DNA of 64,000 nucleotides, taken from the NCBI RefSeq assembly GCF_000421105.1, contig NZ_ATWF01000001.1:1499407-1563406 (forward strand), read 5' to 3'. The notes below the pieces were generated by a model. That model had not been told where the DNA came from and did not search any database. It saw only the letters and a list, made by a program, of their open reading frames with translations. A program made the translations under genes and the position numbers. The DNA comes from Limisalsivibrio acetivorans. Its GTDB lineage: Bacteria; Chrysiogenota; Deferribacteres; Deferribacterales; Geovibrionaceae. This document shows, one piece after another, positions 1 through 9,024 of this stretch. Each line of letters opens with the position of its first letter. Within the stretch, counting starts at the first letter, position 1.

Positions 1-1562
1 CTTACACATACAACGCTGTCCACCTTTTCAAGAGCCTCTGCAATCTTATAGCCTCCGGCGGAGCCGCCTACGGGGTTCTGTCCCCATGTAAACACCATCT
101 TCACAGGATAAGGCTTCCCCTCAAGGATTGCCTTGAACAGAAGACGCCTGTAATGGGATGTGTCGTGGAGGTAATACTCTGAAAACTGCCTGAAATACTC
201 ACCAACGGATTTAACCTTTGATTTGGGTGCCTTACGGTAGCTTCCCACCTTCATCTTTCGTGGGGTAAGCATTCCACCCTCTGCGGCAATGTTACCCAGC
301 ATAACGTTGAGCATAACGATAATCTTCTTATCGTTCATAGAATTGGCATACCTGGTGGTTCTGTAGCCCCTCTCGATGAACACAGCCGGCTTGTGTCTGT
401 TAAGGTTTTCTGCCACCCTTCTTATATCAGCGGCTTTAACATCACAGACCTTCTCTGCCCATTCTGGCGTATACTGCTCAGCGGTTTCGGCTATCATCTG
501 GAAGCCTGTCTTCACCTCACGCCCTTCATGCTCAAAGGTTCCGAAGAGCTGGCTACTTCCGGATACCTCTCGGTAAACGATATTTCCGCTGTCATCTGCA
601 ACCATATAATCGGCTTTTCCATCCACATCACGGAGCCCCAGTGGGAGTCCGGTGGCAGTGTCCACAAGCATGTCCGCATTCGTGTATTTTCTTATAAAAT
701 CTTCATCATAATATTTGTTCGATATAATAACGTTCATTACGCCTAACAAAAATGCGGAGTCTGTTCCGGGACGTATGGGGAGCCAGTCCTGATCGCTCTC
801 ACCTGCTTCGGAGGGCCTTCTGGGATCCACAACTGTAACACTGAGCCCGTTCTTCTTACCAAGGCCGAACATAGCCGCCCAGGGGAATGCCACGAGGCCA
901 CCGCCGGGGTTTCTGCTTATGAGAACACCGTACTTCGCCCTCTCGTAGTCCGGCGTCCATGAGGCTGAGCCCGACTTGGGCACACCCTTCTGCACACTTC
1001 CCCCCATGATGCCGCCGAAACTTACACCGAGGGAGTTTGCAAAACATGTATCGCCGTAGCCAACCGTATTGGGTGTTCCGTATGCTCCGAAGAAGAGCTT
1101 ATCCAGCCCTGCGGAACTTGTGAAACGGGGGAGATACGACACAGCCTCGGGATGACCTTCATCCCTGTATGATTTAAGCTTGTCCGCCACAAGAGCTATA
1201 GCTTCGTCCCATGTCGCCTTTCGGAACTTACCTTCCCCTCTTTCACCAACTCTTATGAGCGGTGACTTTATTCTGTCGGGGTTATAAAGGGCACCCATGG
1301 CGGCTCTACCCCTTCCGCAGATACTGGGGTGTGGGCTGTTCTTATTCGATTCGATGCGAACAAGCCTCCCCTCCTGAACATGGCCTACCATAGGACAGTG
1401 CTGTGCACACATACGACAACGCATGGAAACCTTTTCCATTATGCCGTAATCAACGGGTGTAAGCTCTGCGGCACTAGCCCTGGGCTGAAAACTCCCCAGG
1501 CCAGCACCGGCACCCACAGCAACAGCACTTTTCAGAAAAGAACGTCTGCTGAGCTTTGTCAT
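1..1562 (-). CDS. TAT-exported molybdopterin oxidoreductase catalytic subunit (PsrA/PhsA/TtrA-like), C-terminus missing
   Basis: Partial gene: the N-terminal ~520 residues are present and the rest lies left of the window. It starts with ATG at 1562 behind GGAG. The N-terminus carries a twin-arginine motif (SRRSFLKS), so the enzyme should be exported folded. A CxxCxxxC motif followed by a fourth Cys in SICGRG matches the [4Fe-4S] site of the DMSO-reductase superfamily. Cys173 in GDTCFAN sits where polysulfide and thiosulfate reductases place the molybdenum ligand. The sequence resembles the PsrA/PhsA/TtrA group, which reduces sulfur oxyanions or polysulfide, but related arsenate and selenate reductases cannot be excluded. 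Electron-transfer and membrane subunits would be expected further left. The substrate is unknown from this fragment. Confidence 0.85.
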   Translation of the reverse strand, partial: MTKLSRRSFLKSAVAVGAGAGLGSFQPRASAAELTPVDYGIMEKVSMRCRMCAQHCPMVGHVQEGRLVRIESNKNSPHPSICGRGRAAMGALYNPDRIKSPLIRVGERGEGKFRKATWDEAIALVADKLKSYRDEGHPEAVSYLPRFTSSAGLDKLFFGAYGTPNTVGYGDTCFANSLGVSFGGIMGGSVQKGVPKSGSASWTPDYERAKYGVLISRNPGGGLVAFPWAAMFGLGKKNGLSVTVVDPRRPSEAGESDQDWLPIRPGTDSAFLLGVMNVIISNKYYDEDFIRKYTNADMLVDTATGLPLGLRDVDGKADYMVADDSGNIVYREVSGSSQLFGTFEHEGREVKTGFQMIAETAEQYTPEWAEKVCDVKAADIRRVAENLNRHKPAVFIERGYRTTRYANSMNDKKIIVMLNVMLGNIAAEGGMLTPRKMKVGSYRKAPKSKVKSVGEYFRQFSEYYLHDTSHYRRLLFKAILEGKPYPVKMVFTWGQNPVGGSAGGYKIAEALEKVDSVVCV

Positions 1563-2055
1563 TCTCTTTCTCCAATAAACCTTTTTTGAGCCCTGTGAGC
1601 TCATAGTGTAAGAACCTCTCCTGCGGCTACAGAAAAAACCCAATGAATATCTGCCAGGATACGAACACCTGAAAATACTCATGATTCCAAGTACTTTCAT
1701 GCATGCTAAAAGACTGAGCCAATACCTGTCATTACACGCATTAATAATATGCATGACTATGGTTAATTTTTCCATAAAAGGTTAAACCAAGGTTAAATTA
1801 CAATGGGTTTCTTAAAGGAATGAAAGTCTATCTGACTGGTACACATATTGGATTAAAGGATATTCTGAACCATTGTTATGTAAAATACTTGTTAACCCTG
1901 CTTTATAACTTTGTTTTATGGAGCGCGGAAGGGCTTATTCATTAATATGTATACATAATATTGTTAAGATATTTATTATCCGCTCCTTTCCCACTGTCTA
2001 TCAAAATTTGACTATACTTAAAATAATAAACTTAGGCTTAACGGCATACCCGGAA
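1563..2055. other. AT-rich intergenic region without a gene
   Basis: 493 bases between the start of the molybdoenzyme gene and the end of the antiporter gene. A plus-strand ORF that begins at 1918 runs into the antiporter as antisense and has no coding character. The promoter of the molybdoenzyme gene must lie here. I saw no convincing sigma-54 or -35/-10 pair and no clear terminator for the antiporter gene. Confidence 0.6.
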
Positions 2056-3219
2056 TCAGACACGTATCCTAGCAGCAAGGTTCTTAAATACCGGCGGATA
2101 TATGAGTGCTGTGACTATGGCGGCAAGCACTATCGCCCCTGTGTCTTTGGGGGTATACCAGCCGAGTTCGCTCCCTATTCTACCCACCGCCACGAGCAGT
2201 GTCAGCGGGAAGGCCGTGGCAAATGGTATCATGGGCAGGTGCGCGGGGCGAAGGTTTGAGAGCAAAAGCAGCGGGGTTGCGACAATCCTGAGCAGGAGAA
2301 CCACCGCTGTTATCTCAAGGGCGGCCAGCAGTACCGAGACATCCTTAAGCACACCGATATCGAAATTCATACCCACATCGATGAAGAATACGGGAACGAG
2401 GAATCCGTACCCGAAGGTTCCGAGCCGCTCCTGAATCTCATGCCTCTGCCGAAATACAGCGGCAAAGATAAACCCGCCGAGGAACGCTCCGATTATCAGC
2501 TTGATATGGAATATGGCCGCAAGGGCTGTGAAGATGAGCATGTTTACCAGCGCACCCCGAACGCCCGTTTCGGTGACTGTACCGGTGGAGAGAAAGAACC
2601 TCTGCGTTGCAGGAAACCACCACATATAGAGGGTGAAAAGCTTTATTATTATGAATGCGATGAGCCCGAATCCAGCAACCTGTGCGAGATAGAGCCCGCC
2701 GTCCACGCTAAACCCGTACTCGAAGAGGGCGGTTGAAACCATCAGTCCGCTGAGGGTAACCACCTCGCCGATGCTTCCCATGATAAGGAGCATGCTCCCC
2801 GTTGGGGTTCCCATGAGGTTCATCTCTTTGAGTATGGGGAACAGAAGACCTATTGCTGTAGCAAGATAGATGAGGGAATACGACGGTTCCCTACCTGTGA
2901 CCGATGCCGCCGCCACAGCCAGCACCGCCACAGCGATGAAATACAGGAAATAAACCCCAAGGTTCCGTTTGCCGGTTTCTGCTATCTCATCGACATCTAT
3001 CTCCATACCCGCTAAATACATAAGCAGTATGAAGCCGAAGTCCGATAGAAAAGTGACTATACCCGTCTCAAGACCGGAACCTATGAATGTTCCGATGACG
3101 ATACCGTAGAGTATCTCCGCCACGGAGGATGGGAGAAAGTCGAACCTTCGCCCAATTATGGGCATAAGGAACGCTCCGGCGGAGATTAGCATCAGGAGTA
3201 CGGCTTCGTTGGTATGCAA
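2056..3219 (-). CDS. cation:proton antiporter, CPA2/Kef-type membrane domain
   Basis: 387 residues, almost entirely hydrophobic with about 11-12 membrane segments, lacking the cytoplasmic TrkA-N domain of full-length Kef proteins. The segment around LLMYLAGMEIDVDEI fits the CPA2 monovalent cation/H+ antiporter family, which exchanges Na+ or K+ for protons across the inner membrane. It starts with TTG at 3219 behind GGGGAG, which overlaps the stop of the RNase R gene. The gap to that gene is 3 nt, so the two are probably co-transcribed and translationally coupled. The ion transported cannot be read from the sequence. Confidence 0.85.
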   Translation of the reverse strand: MHTNEAVLLMLISAGAFLMPIIGRRFDFLPSSVAEILYGIVIGTFIGSGLETGIVTFLSDFGFILLMYLAGMEIDVDEIAETGKRNLGVYFLYFIAVAVLAVAAASVTGREPSYSLIYLATAIGLLFPILKEMNLMGTPTGSMLLIMGSIGEVVTLSGLMVSTALFEYGFSVDGGLYLAQVAGFGLIAFIIIKLFTLYMWWFPATQRFFLSTGTVTETGVRGALVNMLIFTALAAIFHIKLIIGAFLGGFIFAAVFRQRHEIQERLGTFGYGFLVPVFFIDVGMNFDIGVLKDVSVLLAALEITAVVLLLRIVATPLLLLSNLRPAHLPMIPFATAFPLTLLVAVGRIGSELGWYTPKDTGAIVLAAIVTALIYPPVFKNLAARIRV

Positions 3220-3222
3220 GTA

Positions 3223-5295
3223 TCACTCCCCGGCGAGGTAGAAATCCGCCTCTAGGATATCGTAGCTTATCCTCTCGGGGAACACCTCAATATTATCCCC
3301 TACCCTGTAGCGCTTACCCGTTCTTTTACCGAAAAGGGAGCCGGAAGAGTCGTCGAGGACATAGTAGTCATCGCTCAGGTTCTCCATGCGGACAAGCCCC
3401 TGTATCATAACCTTCTCAACAAATATAAACAGACCCGCATTGCTCACCCTGCTAATAAAGGCAGCATAGGGCTCGGTGTTGTGTTTTTCAAGGTACTCAA
3501 GAGCCTTGAACTTCTGTATCTCTCGTTCCGCCTGTTCTGCGTTCTGCTCGGTTTTGGAGGACTGCTCCGCCGCCCCCTCGAGGCTCTGCCTGTCCACGTT
3601 CCAATGGTCTCCAAAGAGCTCGGAGGCTAGAAGCCTGTGGATAACAAGGTCGGGATAACGCCTGATAGGACTGGTGAAATGGGTATAGGAGGCGGAGGCG
3701 AGGCCGAAGTGGCCGATGTTGTTCGTTGCATACTCCGCCTTTGCCATGGAGCGCACCAGCATATTCCCCAGTATATTACCGTATCTGGAGGCGTTTACAG
3801 TATCGCACAACTCCCGCACACTCCCCGGGTTCACATCCTTGATCGGGTGAACATCAACACCAAAGGAACGGCAAAGCTCCACATACTGCTCAAGTTTACG
3901 CTCGTCGGGGTTGCCGTGAACCCTGAACAGGGATACATCCCTCCTCTGCTCAAGGAACTCGCTCACAGCCTCGTTGGCCTCTATCATGAAGTTCTCGATG
4001 AGCCTGTGGGCCATATGCCTCTCGAGTGGGCGGATATCCTCAATCTCATCATTCTCGTTGAATACGAATTCGGGCTCGGGGAGATCGAAATCGAGCATCC
4101 CTTCCCTCGCCCTGCGCTTTATGATTATACCCGCAAGCTCTGCGGATATGGATATAAGATCTTTGAGCCTCTTGTCCCTCGGCTTCTCCTCACCATCCAG
4201 AACGCCTTTGACGTAGGTATAAGTGAGCCTCTTGTTACTCTGGATAACAGAACGGAAGAACTTCGAGGACTTGCGTCTACCCTGTTTATCGAACTCCATC
4301 CTTGCGGACATCGTCATACGCTTCGTTCTTGGGCGCAAACTGCAGAGGTCGTTGGAGAGCTTTTCGGGTAGCATCGGTATGGCAAATTCGGGGAAATAAC
4401 AGCTTGTACCCCGCCTGAACGCCTCCTTGTCCAGCTGGCTCCCCGGCCTGACAAAGTGGCTCACATCTGCGATATGAACCCAGAGGGTGTAGCCCTGAGC
4501 GGTTTTCTCTATGGAGACGGCGTCATCAAAATCCCTCGCCGTTTCGCCGTCGATGGTTACGGTGTAAAGCTCGGTGAGATCGGTGCGCTTACCCTTGTTG
4601 CGGACCATCTTGGCTGCATTATCCGCAACCTCCTTCTCCACACGTCCTGGGAATTCCCTGGGCAGATCGTATTTCGCCATCACTATCTCGTTATCTATAC
4701 CCTTCTCGCCGAGCTTTCCGATACGGCGGACAACCTTCCCCTCGGGGTTTCTGTTTTTATCTGGGTATACGAGTATCTCCACCTCAACAACGTCATCCTC
4801 CTCTGCACCGAAGGTCTGCTTGGGGGATATGATGATATCGTAGTTGAACCTTTTCTCGAAAGGAACGGCAAGGATATACCCTCGAACACGTTCTATGCGT
4901 GCCACAACGGTGGTCATGGAGCGCTTGAGGATAGTCATCACACGCCCCTCCTTCTTACCCTTGTATTTCTCGGGGCGGATGGCAACCCTGTCTCCGTGTA
5001 CAGCGCCGTTCATCTTCCTTGCGGGGATAAAGATGTCGTCACCGCCCTCATCGGGGGCAAGGAAGCCGAAGCCGTCCGGATGCACGTCCAGCTTCCCGTT
5101 TATGGTCTTCTCGTTTCCGGCGGCGGCGTATTTACCCGATTTATGCCGGAATATCTCCCCGCGCCGCTCAAGTTCCTTGAGAAGACGCTTAGCCTGCCTT
5201 CTCTCGAGGCGGGCCTGCTTCATTATCATATTAAGGGAGACGGGTGATTTGCTTTTTTCTATAATTCTCAGAATCTTAGTTGAGATATCACTCAA
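3223..5295 (-). CDS. rnr: ribonuclease R (3'-5' exoribonuclease)
   Basis: 690 residues with the full RNase R order. A winged-helix N-terminus (about 5-60) is followed by cold-shock OB domains (GKLDVHPDGFGFLAPDEGG near 67-85), then the RNB catalytic domain with DFDDA at 255-259, whose aspartates bind the catalytic Mg2+, then a C-terminal S1 domain. It degrades structured RNA processively from the 3' end in the cytoplasm. The TTG start at 5295 lies inside the last codons of the upstream regulator gene and has AAGGA eight bases before it. That gives an 8-nt overlap and implies coupling. The lysine-rich tail seen in E. coli RNase R is absent, as in many shorter orthologues. Confidence 0.95.
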   Translation of the reverse strand: MSDISTKILRIIEKSKSPVSLNMIMKQARLERRQAKRLLKELERRGEIFRHKSGKYAAAGNEKTINGKLDVHPDGFGFLAPDEGGDDIFIPARKMNGAVHGDRVAIRPEKYKGKKEGRVMTILKRSMTTVVARIERVRGYILAVPFEKRFNYDIIISPKQTFGAEEDDVVEVEILVYPDKNRNPEGKVVRRIGKLGEKGIDNEIVMAKYDLPREFPGRVEKEVADNAAKMVRNKGKRTDLTELYTVTIDGETARDFDDAVSIEKTAQGYTLWVHIADVSHFVRPGSQLDKEAFRRGTSCYFPEFAIPMLPEKLSNDLCSLRPRTKRMTMSARMEFDKQGRRKSSKFFRSVIQSNKRLTYTYVKGVLDGEEKPRDKRLKDLISISAELAGIIIKRRAREGMLDFDLPEPEFVFNENDEIEDIRPLERHMAHRLIENFMIEANEAVSEFLEQRRDVSLFRVHGNPDERKLEQYVELCRSFGVDVHPIKDVNPGSVRELCDTVNASRYGNILGNMLVRSMAKAEYATNNIGHFGLASASYTHFTSPIRRYPDLVIHRLLASELFGDHWNVDRQSLEGAAEQSSKTEQNAEQAEREIQKFKALEYLEKHNTEPYAAFISRVSNAGLFIFVEKVMIQGLVRMENLSDDYYVLDDSSGSLFGKRTGKRYRVGDNIEVFPERISYDILEADFYLAGE

Positions 5296-6682
5296 GATCG
5301 TGGTCCTTCACCTTTTTACGGAAGGTGTTCCGGTTTATTCCCAATAGTTTGGCGGAAACTGACTTGTTCCCGGAGGTTCTGTCCAGCACAGCCTTTATCA
5401 GCGGATACTCGACAATCTTCATGTATTCCTCAAATGCGTTGTAGCTCTCCGCCAGTGCCTCACTCTCAAGTATATTAGAGGCGAGCTTGCTGAGCTCGGA
5501 GGAGAGGGAGCCTCCCCCCGATTCCTCAACGGTCTTAAAGAGCTTCTCCGGCAGACACGAGGGGGTTATCTCCTCGGTCTCCGAGTTCACAATAGCATAC
5601 TGTATAACATTCTCAAGCTCACGGATGTTTCCGGGCCAGCGGTACTTAGTGAGTGCGGTCATACTCTCCTTGGAGAGGGCAAGGACACGGTTCTTTATCC
5701 CGCTGTGCTTGCGCAGGAAATGCCCCGCAAGGTATGGAATATCCTCCTTACGCTCCCTTAGAGGAGGGAGGTCGATGCTCACCACATTGAGCCTGTAGAA
5801 AAGATCCTCACGGAACTTTGATCCCCGTACAAGCTCCTCAAGATCCTTGTTGGAGGCGGCGATAATCCTCGTATCTAGATTAACTGTCCTGCTCGAGCCT
5901 ATGGGTGTTATCTCCTTCTCCTGTATAACCCTGAGCAGTTTGGACTGCAGCCCGAAATCCATCTCAGATATCTCATCCAGAAAAATGGTTCCGTGATGCG
6001 CCTCCTCGAACTTACCCTTTTTATCGGTTATCGCCCCTGTGAATGAGCCTTTTATGTGGCCGAAAAGTTCGCTTTCCAGAAGCTCCGAAGGGATGGCGGC
6101 CATGTTTATGGGGATAAAGGCCCTGTCGTTGCGGTTGCTCTGCTCATGGATCATCCTTGCGATAACCTCTTTTCCTGTTCCGGATTCACCGTTTATCAGG
6201 ACATTTATGTTCGCACCCGATATCTTGCCTATAAGCTTGTAGATCTCAAGCATCTTCCGGTTCTTGGTTTCATAATCGTAAACCTCCGGATCCAGCTCCA
6301 CACTAACCGTTTTCCCGCCGGAGAGGGAGTATATCTTATTCTTGAGTTCAACAAGATCAAAGGGCTTGGGGAAGAAATCCGTAGCGCCGGACTTAATGCT
6401 CTCAATAACATTGGAGCCCGTATCCTGTGCGGTCATAATGAGGAAATGAACGAGGGGAAACTTCTCCGACCATTCACGCACAAGCTCTATACCGTTCACA
6501 TCGCCGAGGAATATGTCCACAAAGCATATGTCTATACTCTCACCCTCAAGCACAGCCAGACCGTCAACGCTGTTGTCTGCGGTGATGATGTTCACTCTCT
6601 CGTCGGAGAGGCCTTCCTTAAAGAGCCACAGGATGTTCTCTTCATCGTCAATAACAAGCACGTTTACTCTGTTCTTCATCAA
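5288..6682 (-). CDS. sigma-54-dependent response regulator, NtrC family
   Basis: 464 residues. The receiver domain (1-120) has the acidic pair Asp12-Asp13, phosphoacceptor Asp56, and the Thr and Lys of active receivers. The AAA+ domain has Walker A GESGTGKE (165-172), the sigma-54 contact loop GSFTGA (212-217) with Ser for the usual Ala, Walker B GTIFLDEI and an arginine-finger segment. A Fis-type helix-turn-helix closes the protein (NKSVSAKLLGINRNTFRKK). It should activate sigma-54 promoters after phosphorylation. The likely partner is the kinase gene immediately upstream on the same strand (6816-8885), whose own promoter region holds a sigma-54-like site, which would make the pair autoregulated. 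The target genes are unknown. Confidence 0.92.
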   Translation of the reverse strand: MMKNRVNVLVIDDEENILWLFKEGLSDERVNIITADNSVDGLAVLEGESIDICFVDIFLGDVNGIELVREWSEKFPLVHFLIMTAQDTGSNVIESIKSGATDFFPKPFDLVELKNKIYSLSGGKTVSVELDPEVYDYETKNRKMLEIYKLIGKISGANINVLINGESGTGKEVIARMIHEQSNRNDRAFIPINMAAIPSELLESELFGHIKGSFTGAITDKKGKFEEAHHGTIFLDEISEMDFGLQSKLLRVIQEKEITPIGSSRTVNLDTRIIAASNKDLEELVRGSKFREDLFYRLNVVSIDLPPLRERKEDIPYLAGHFLRKHSGIKNRVLALSKESMTALTKYRWPGNIRELENVIQYAIVNSETEEITPSCLPEKLFKTVEESGGGSLSSELSKLASNILESEALAESYNAFEEYMKIVEYPLIKAVLDRTSGNKSVSAKLLGINRNTFRKKVKDHDLE

Positions 6683-6712
6683 AAAAATCCCTACCGTTAA
6701 AGAAATAATTGT

Positions 6713-6755
6713 AACAGTACAGTACTCCCCCGAAAAAGGAGGGATCTATACTGTT
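6713..6755 (-). promoter_or_regulatory. hairpin between sensor kinase and regulator genes
   Basis: The 133-base gap between the kinase stop and the regulator start holds an inverted repeat. AACAGTA at 713-719 pairs with TACTGTT at 749-755, and the inner CTCCCC/GGAGGG segments pair imperfectly around an A-rich loop. There is no T-run behind it in the minus direction, so it is more likely an mRNA processing or expression-tuning structure than a full terminator. Confidence 0.4.
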
Positions 6756-6815
6756 ATTCTACACCAACCGCACTCGTTTATGATCCTGAAATAATAATAA
6801 GTGTACAATATTTAA

Positions 6816-8885
6816 TCAGTCTTTCAGCTCGGCTTCAACAGTAAATATCTTCCAGCCCTCATTACTCTTCACACTAAGCTCACCGTAAACCTGATCCACA
6901 AGCCCCGTAACCAGCTGTAGACCAAGGCTTTCGCACTCCTCTGGCCTAAAGTTATCGGGTAAAGGTTTACCGTTATCACCGATGGAAAGTTTTATGCGAC
7001 CATCTTCCTTTTTCTCAAGCTTAACACCAATTACCCCTTGCTTCCCTTCGGGGAAGGCGTGCTTTAGGCTGTTTGAGATGAGTTCATTGGCAATCAGCCC
7101 GAAGGGAACGGACATATCTATTGTCAGATAGACCGTATCGCATTCGAACTCCGGCGTTATCCTGTCCGATGCGCTGAAGGAGGATATAAGCCTGTTTGCA
7201 AGATCCACAAGATAGTTACCGAAGCAGGTTCCCGAAAGGTTTTCAGACTTATAGAGCATCTCGTGTATCAGCGCCATGGCGTGGATACGGTTCTGGCTTT
7301 CGGTGTAGAGCTCCTGATTCTTTGTGCTTGTGTCCTTCTCCGCTTCCAGACTCAGGATACCGGAGACAACCTGCAGGTTGTTCTTTACCCTATGGTGTAT
7401 CTCTCTCAGAAGCACATCCCGCTCCTGCAGACGCTCACGCAGCTCCTGCTCGGTATGCTTCAGCTCGGTGATATCCTGGGCGACACAGACGAGGTAGGGC
7501 TTGCCACTCGGTTCCTCTGCTATCTCCGAAACGGACCAGTTGAAAACACGCCAGTCACCGAACTTGGTGACACACTCCGATATAAAGACACCCTCCGCCC
7601 TGCCGCCTGAGCAGATGGCAGTGAACTTACTTCTGAATTCTGCGCAGTCCAGAACCTCCAGGATATTCCGGTGGGAGGTCTCCAGGCTGGACCAGCCCAG
7701 TAGTCGCTCACAGGCAGGGTTCCAGCTCTCAACCAGCCACGCTCCCTCATCCCTGTGGCAAATGATTGTACAGAGAGGACTGTTCTGCATATAATGGCTG
7801 AGAAGCCTCTCATTAAACCTTGCCTTCTTGACACGGGAGAGATCACGCAGGCTTTCGACTATGCCTGTCATATTACCGGAAGAATCACGCATGGGAGAGG
7901 ATGTCACATGAAGGGGGATTTGCCTGCCAGCGGCACCCTCCACAACCTTCTCGAACTCGATAATCTCCTCACCCTTGTCGATAAAAAAGCGCAGGGGGCA
8001 TTTATCCGTATCACACTGCATGCCGGGAAGAACCTCACCGCATTTCGACCCGCGGTAGTCATCCTTATCACCACCGAAGAGTGTCACAAAGGTGTCGTTA
8101 ACATCCTTGATAGTACAATCTCTATCGATAACGGCCATTCCGTCGTAGGTTGTATTAAAGATCCGCTCAAGCTCATTTCTGGAACGCAAAAGCTCCCTCT
8201 GCCCTATGTTCCTCATATATGAGCCAGCCTTGAAGATAAGCATAATAAGCAATCCCAGCAAAAACAGGACTATATTCTGGATTCTGTGAAAATTCAGTGA
8301 TTTGTGTACATTCCGATTGATCGCTTCAAGAAGAACTGCCTCCGTCTCGGAGTTGAATCGGATAAGCTTATCCAAAACCTCCACAGCACCCGCAAACACA
8401 TTAGTGAACTCACTGTACACATAGAAGAATTCCGCATAGCTCTCTGCCTCGGCAATCAGTTCGGCGTATCCCCTAACCTCCCGGGTATAGATAGAAAAGC
8501 TCTCCACAAGACCTTTGTACTCCGACAGCTTATCACTCCGAAACCTTGGCAGGATAACACGCAGCATATACTCCTCATAGGCTCTGTGCCTCTCCTGTGT
8601 CTCTACAAAATGTCTGGCAAGCCTTAGAGAACTCTTTTGAAGATCCAAGCCTGTATTGGCAATCTCAGGGCTTATGAGTCTGTTAGCCGTATCGTAGAGC
8701 TCATAGGTAACGCTTATGTTTTCCCGCCCGTATCCCTCCACAATGCCGTGGAGATCGTCCATATAGTCGCTGGTGCGCTCATTATGAAAGATCATTATCA
8801 AAAGGAGGAGAATGAGGGCGATCACAAGAACAAGCTGGATCTTATAGAGAAATCTATGATTGGGTAGTAACTCTTTTATCTTCAA
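6816..8885 (-). CDS. membrane sensor histidine kinase, two PAS domains, HisKA_2 type
   Basis: 689 residues. Two membrane segments (about 16-33 and 205-220) flank a helical periplasmic sensor. Two PAS domains follow, then a HisKA_2-type dimerisation domain with EIHHRVKNN (His497-His498) and a HATPase domain with the N-box NELISNSLKHAF. The first PAS domain holds a cysteine cluster (SKCGEVLPGMQCDTDKCPL) similar in placement to cysteines in two other PAS proteins of this window. The start is TTG at 8885 behind AAGGGG. It lies just upstream of the NtrC-type regulator and is its probable partner. HisKA_2 kinases often signal to non-canonical partners, so the pairing is inference. Confidence 0.88.
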   Translation of the reverse strand: MKIKELLPNHRFLYKIQLVLVIALILLLLIMIFHNERTSDYMDDLHGIVEGYGRENISVTYELYDTANRLISPEIANTGLDLQKSSLRLARHFVETQERHRAYEEYMLRVILPRFRSDKLSEYKGLVESFSIYTREVRGYAELIAEAESYAEFFYVYSEFTNVFAGAVEVLDKLIRFNSETEAVLLEAINRNVHKSLNFHRIQNIVLFLLGLLIMLIFKAGSYMRNIGQRELLRSRNELERIFNTTYDGMAVIDRDCTIKDVNDTFVTLFGGDKDDYRGSKCGEVLPGMQCDTDKCPLRFFIDKGEEIIEFEKVVEGAAGRQIPLHVTSSPMRDSSGNMTGIVESLRDLSRVKKARFNERLLSHYMQNSPLCTIICHRDEGAWLVESWNPACERLLGWSSLETSHRNILEVLDCAEFRSKFTAICSGGRAEGVFISECVTKFGDWRVFNWSVSEIAEEPSGKPYLVCVAQDITELKHTEQELRERLQERDVLLREIHHRVKNNLQVVSGILSLEAEKDTSTKNQELYTESQNRIHAMALIHEMLYKSENLSGTCFGNYLVDLANRLISSFSASDRITPEFECDTVYLTIDMSVPFGLIANELISNSLKHAFPEGKQGVIGVKLEKKEDGRIKLSIGDNGKPLPDNFRPEECESLGLQLVTGLVDQVYGELSVKSNEGWKIFTVEAELKD

Positions 8886-8926
8886 TTGGCCGCCCCTTGT
8901 TGTGTCTCCACCTATAGTAACACTCA

Positions 8927-8942
8927 GGCAGCATATGCGCCA
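8927..8942 (-). promoter_or_regulatory. sigma-54-type promoter (-24/-12) for the sensor kinase gene
   Basis: Read on the minus strand the site is TGGCGCATATGCTGCC. It has GG and GC spaced by ten bases and matches the sigma-54 consensus TGGCACG-N4-TTGC at nearly every fixed position (CTGC for TTGC). It ends about 42 bases before the TTG start, leaving room for a short leader. The neighbouring regulator gene encodes a sigma-54 activator. Confidence 0.55.
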
Positions 8943-8966
8943 GATACTAATTACACCCGATTCCTG

Positions 8967-8995
8967 TTGTAAAGAAATTGTTTAAGGATTATTAT
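8967..8995 (+). promoter_or_regulatory. sigma-70-type promoter for the HD-GYP gene
   Basis: TTGTAA at 8967-8972 and TATTAT at 8990-8995 are separated by 17 bases. Transcription would begin near 9002, which excludes the TTG at 9001 as start codon and supports the ATG at 9025. Confidence 0.45.
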
Positions 8996-9024
8996 TATTT
9001 TTGAACACACAAGCAAGGAGTCCC

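Noticed and set aside
3637-4371. 244-codon plus-strand frame
   Set aside because: Lies entirely antisense to the conserved catalytic domain of RNase R; long shadow frames are expected at this codon bias.
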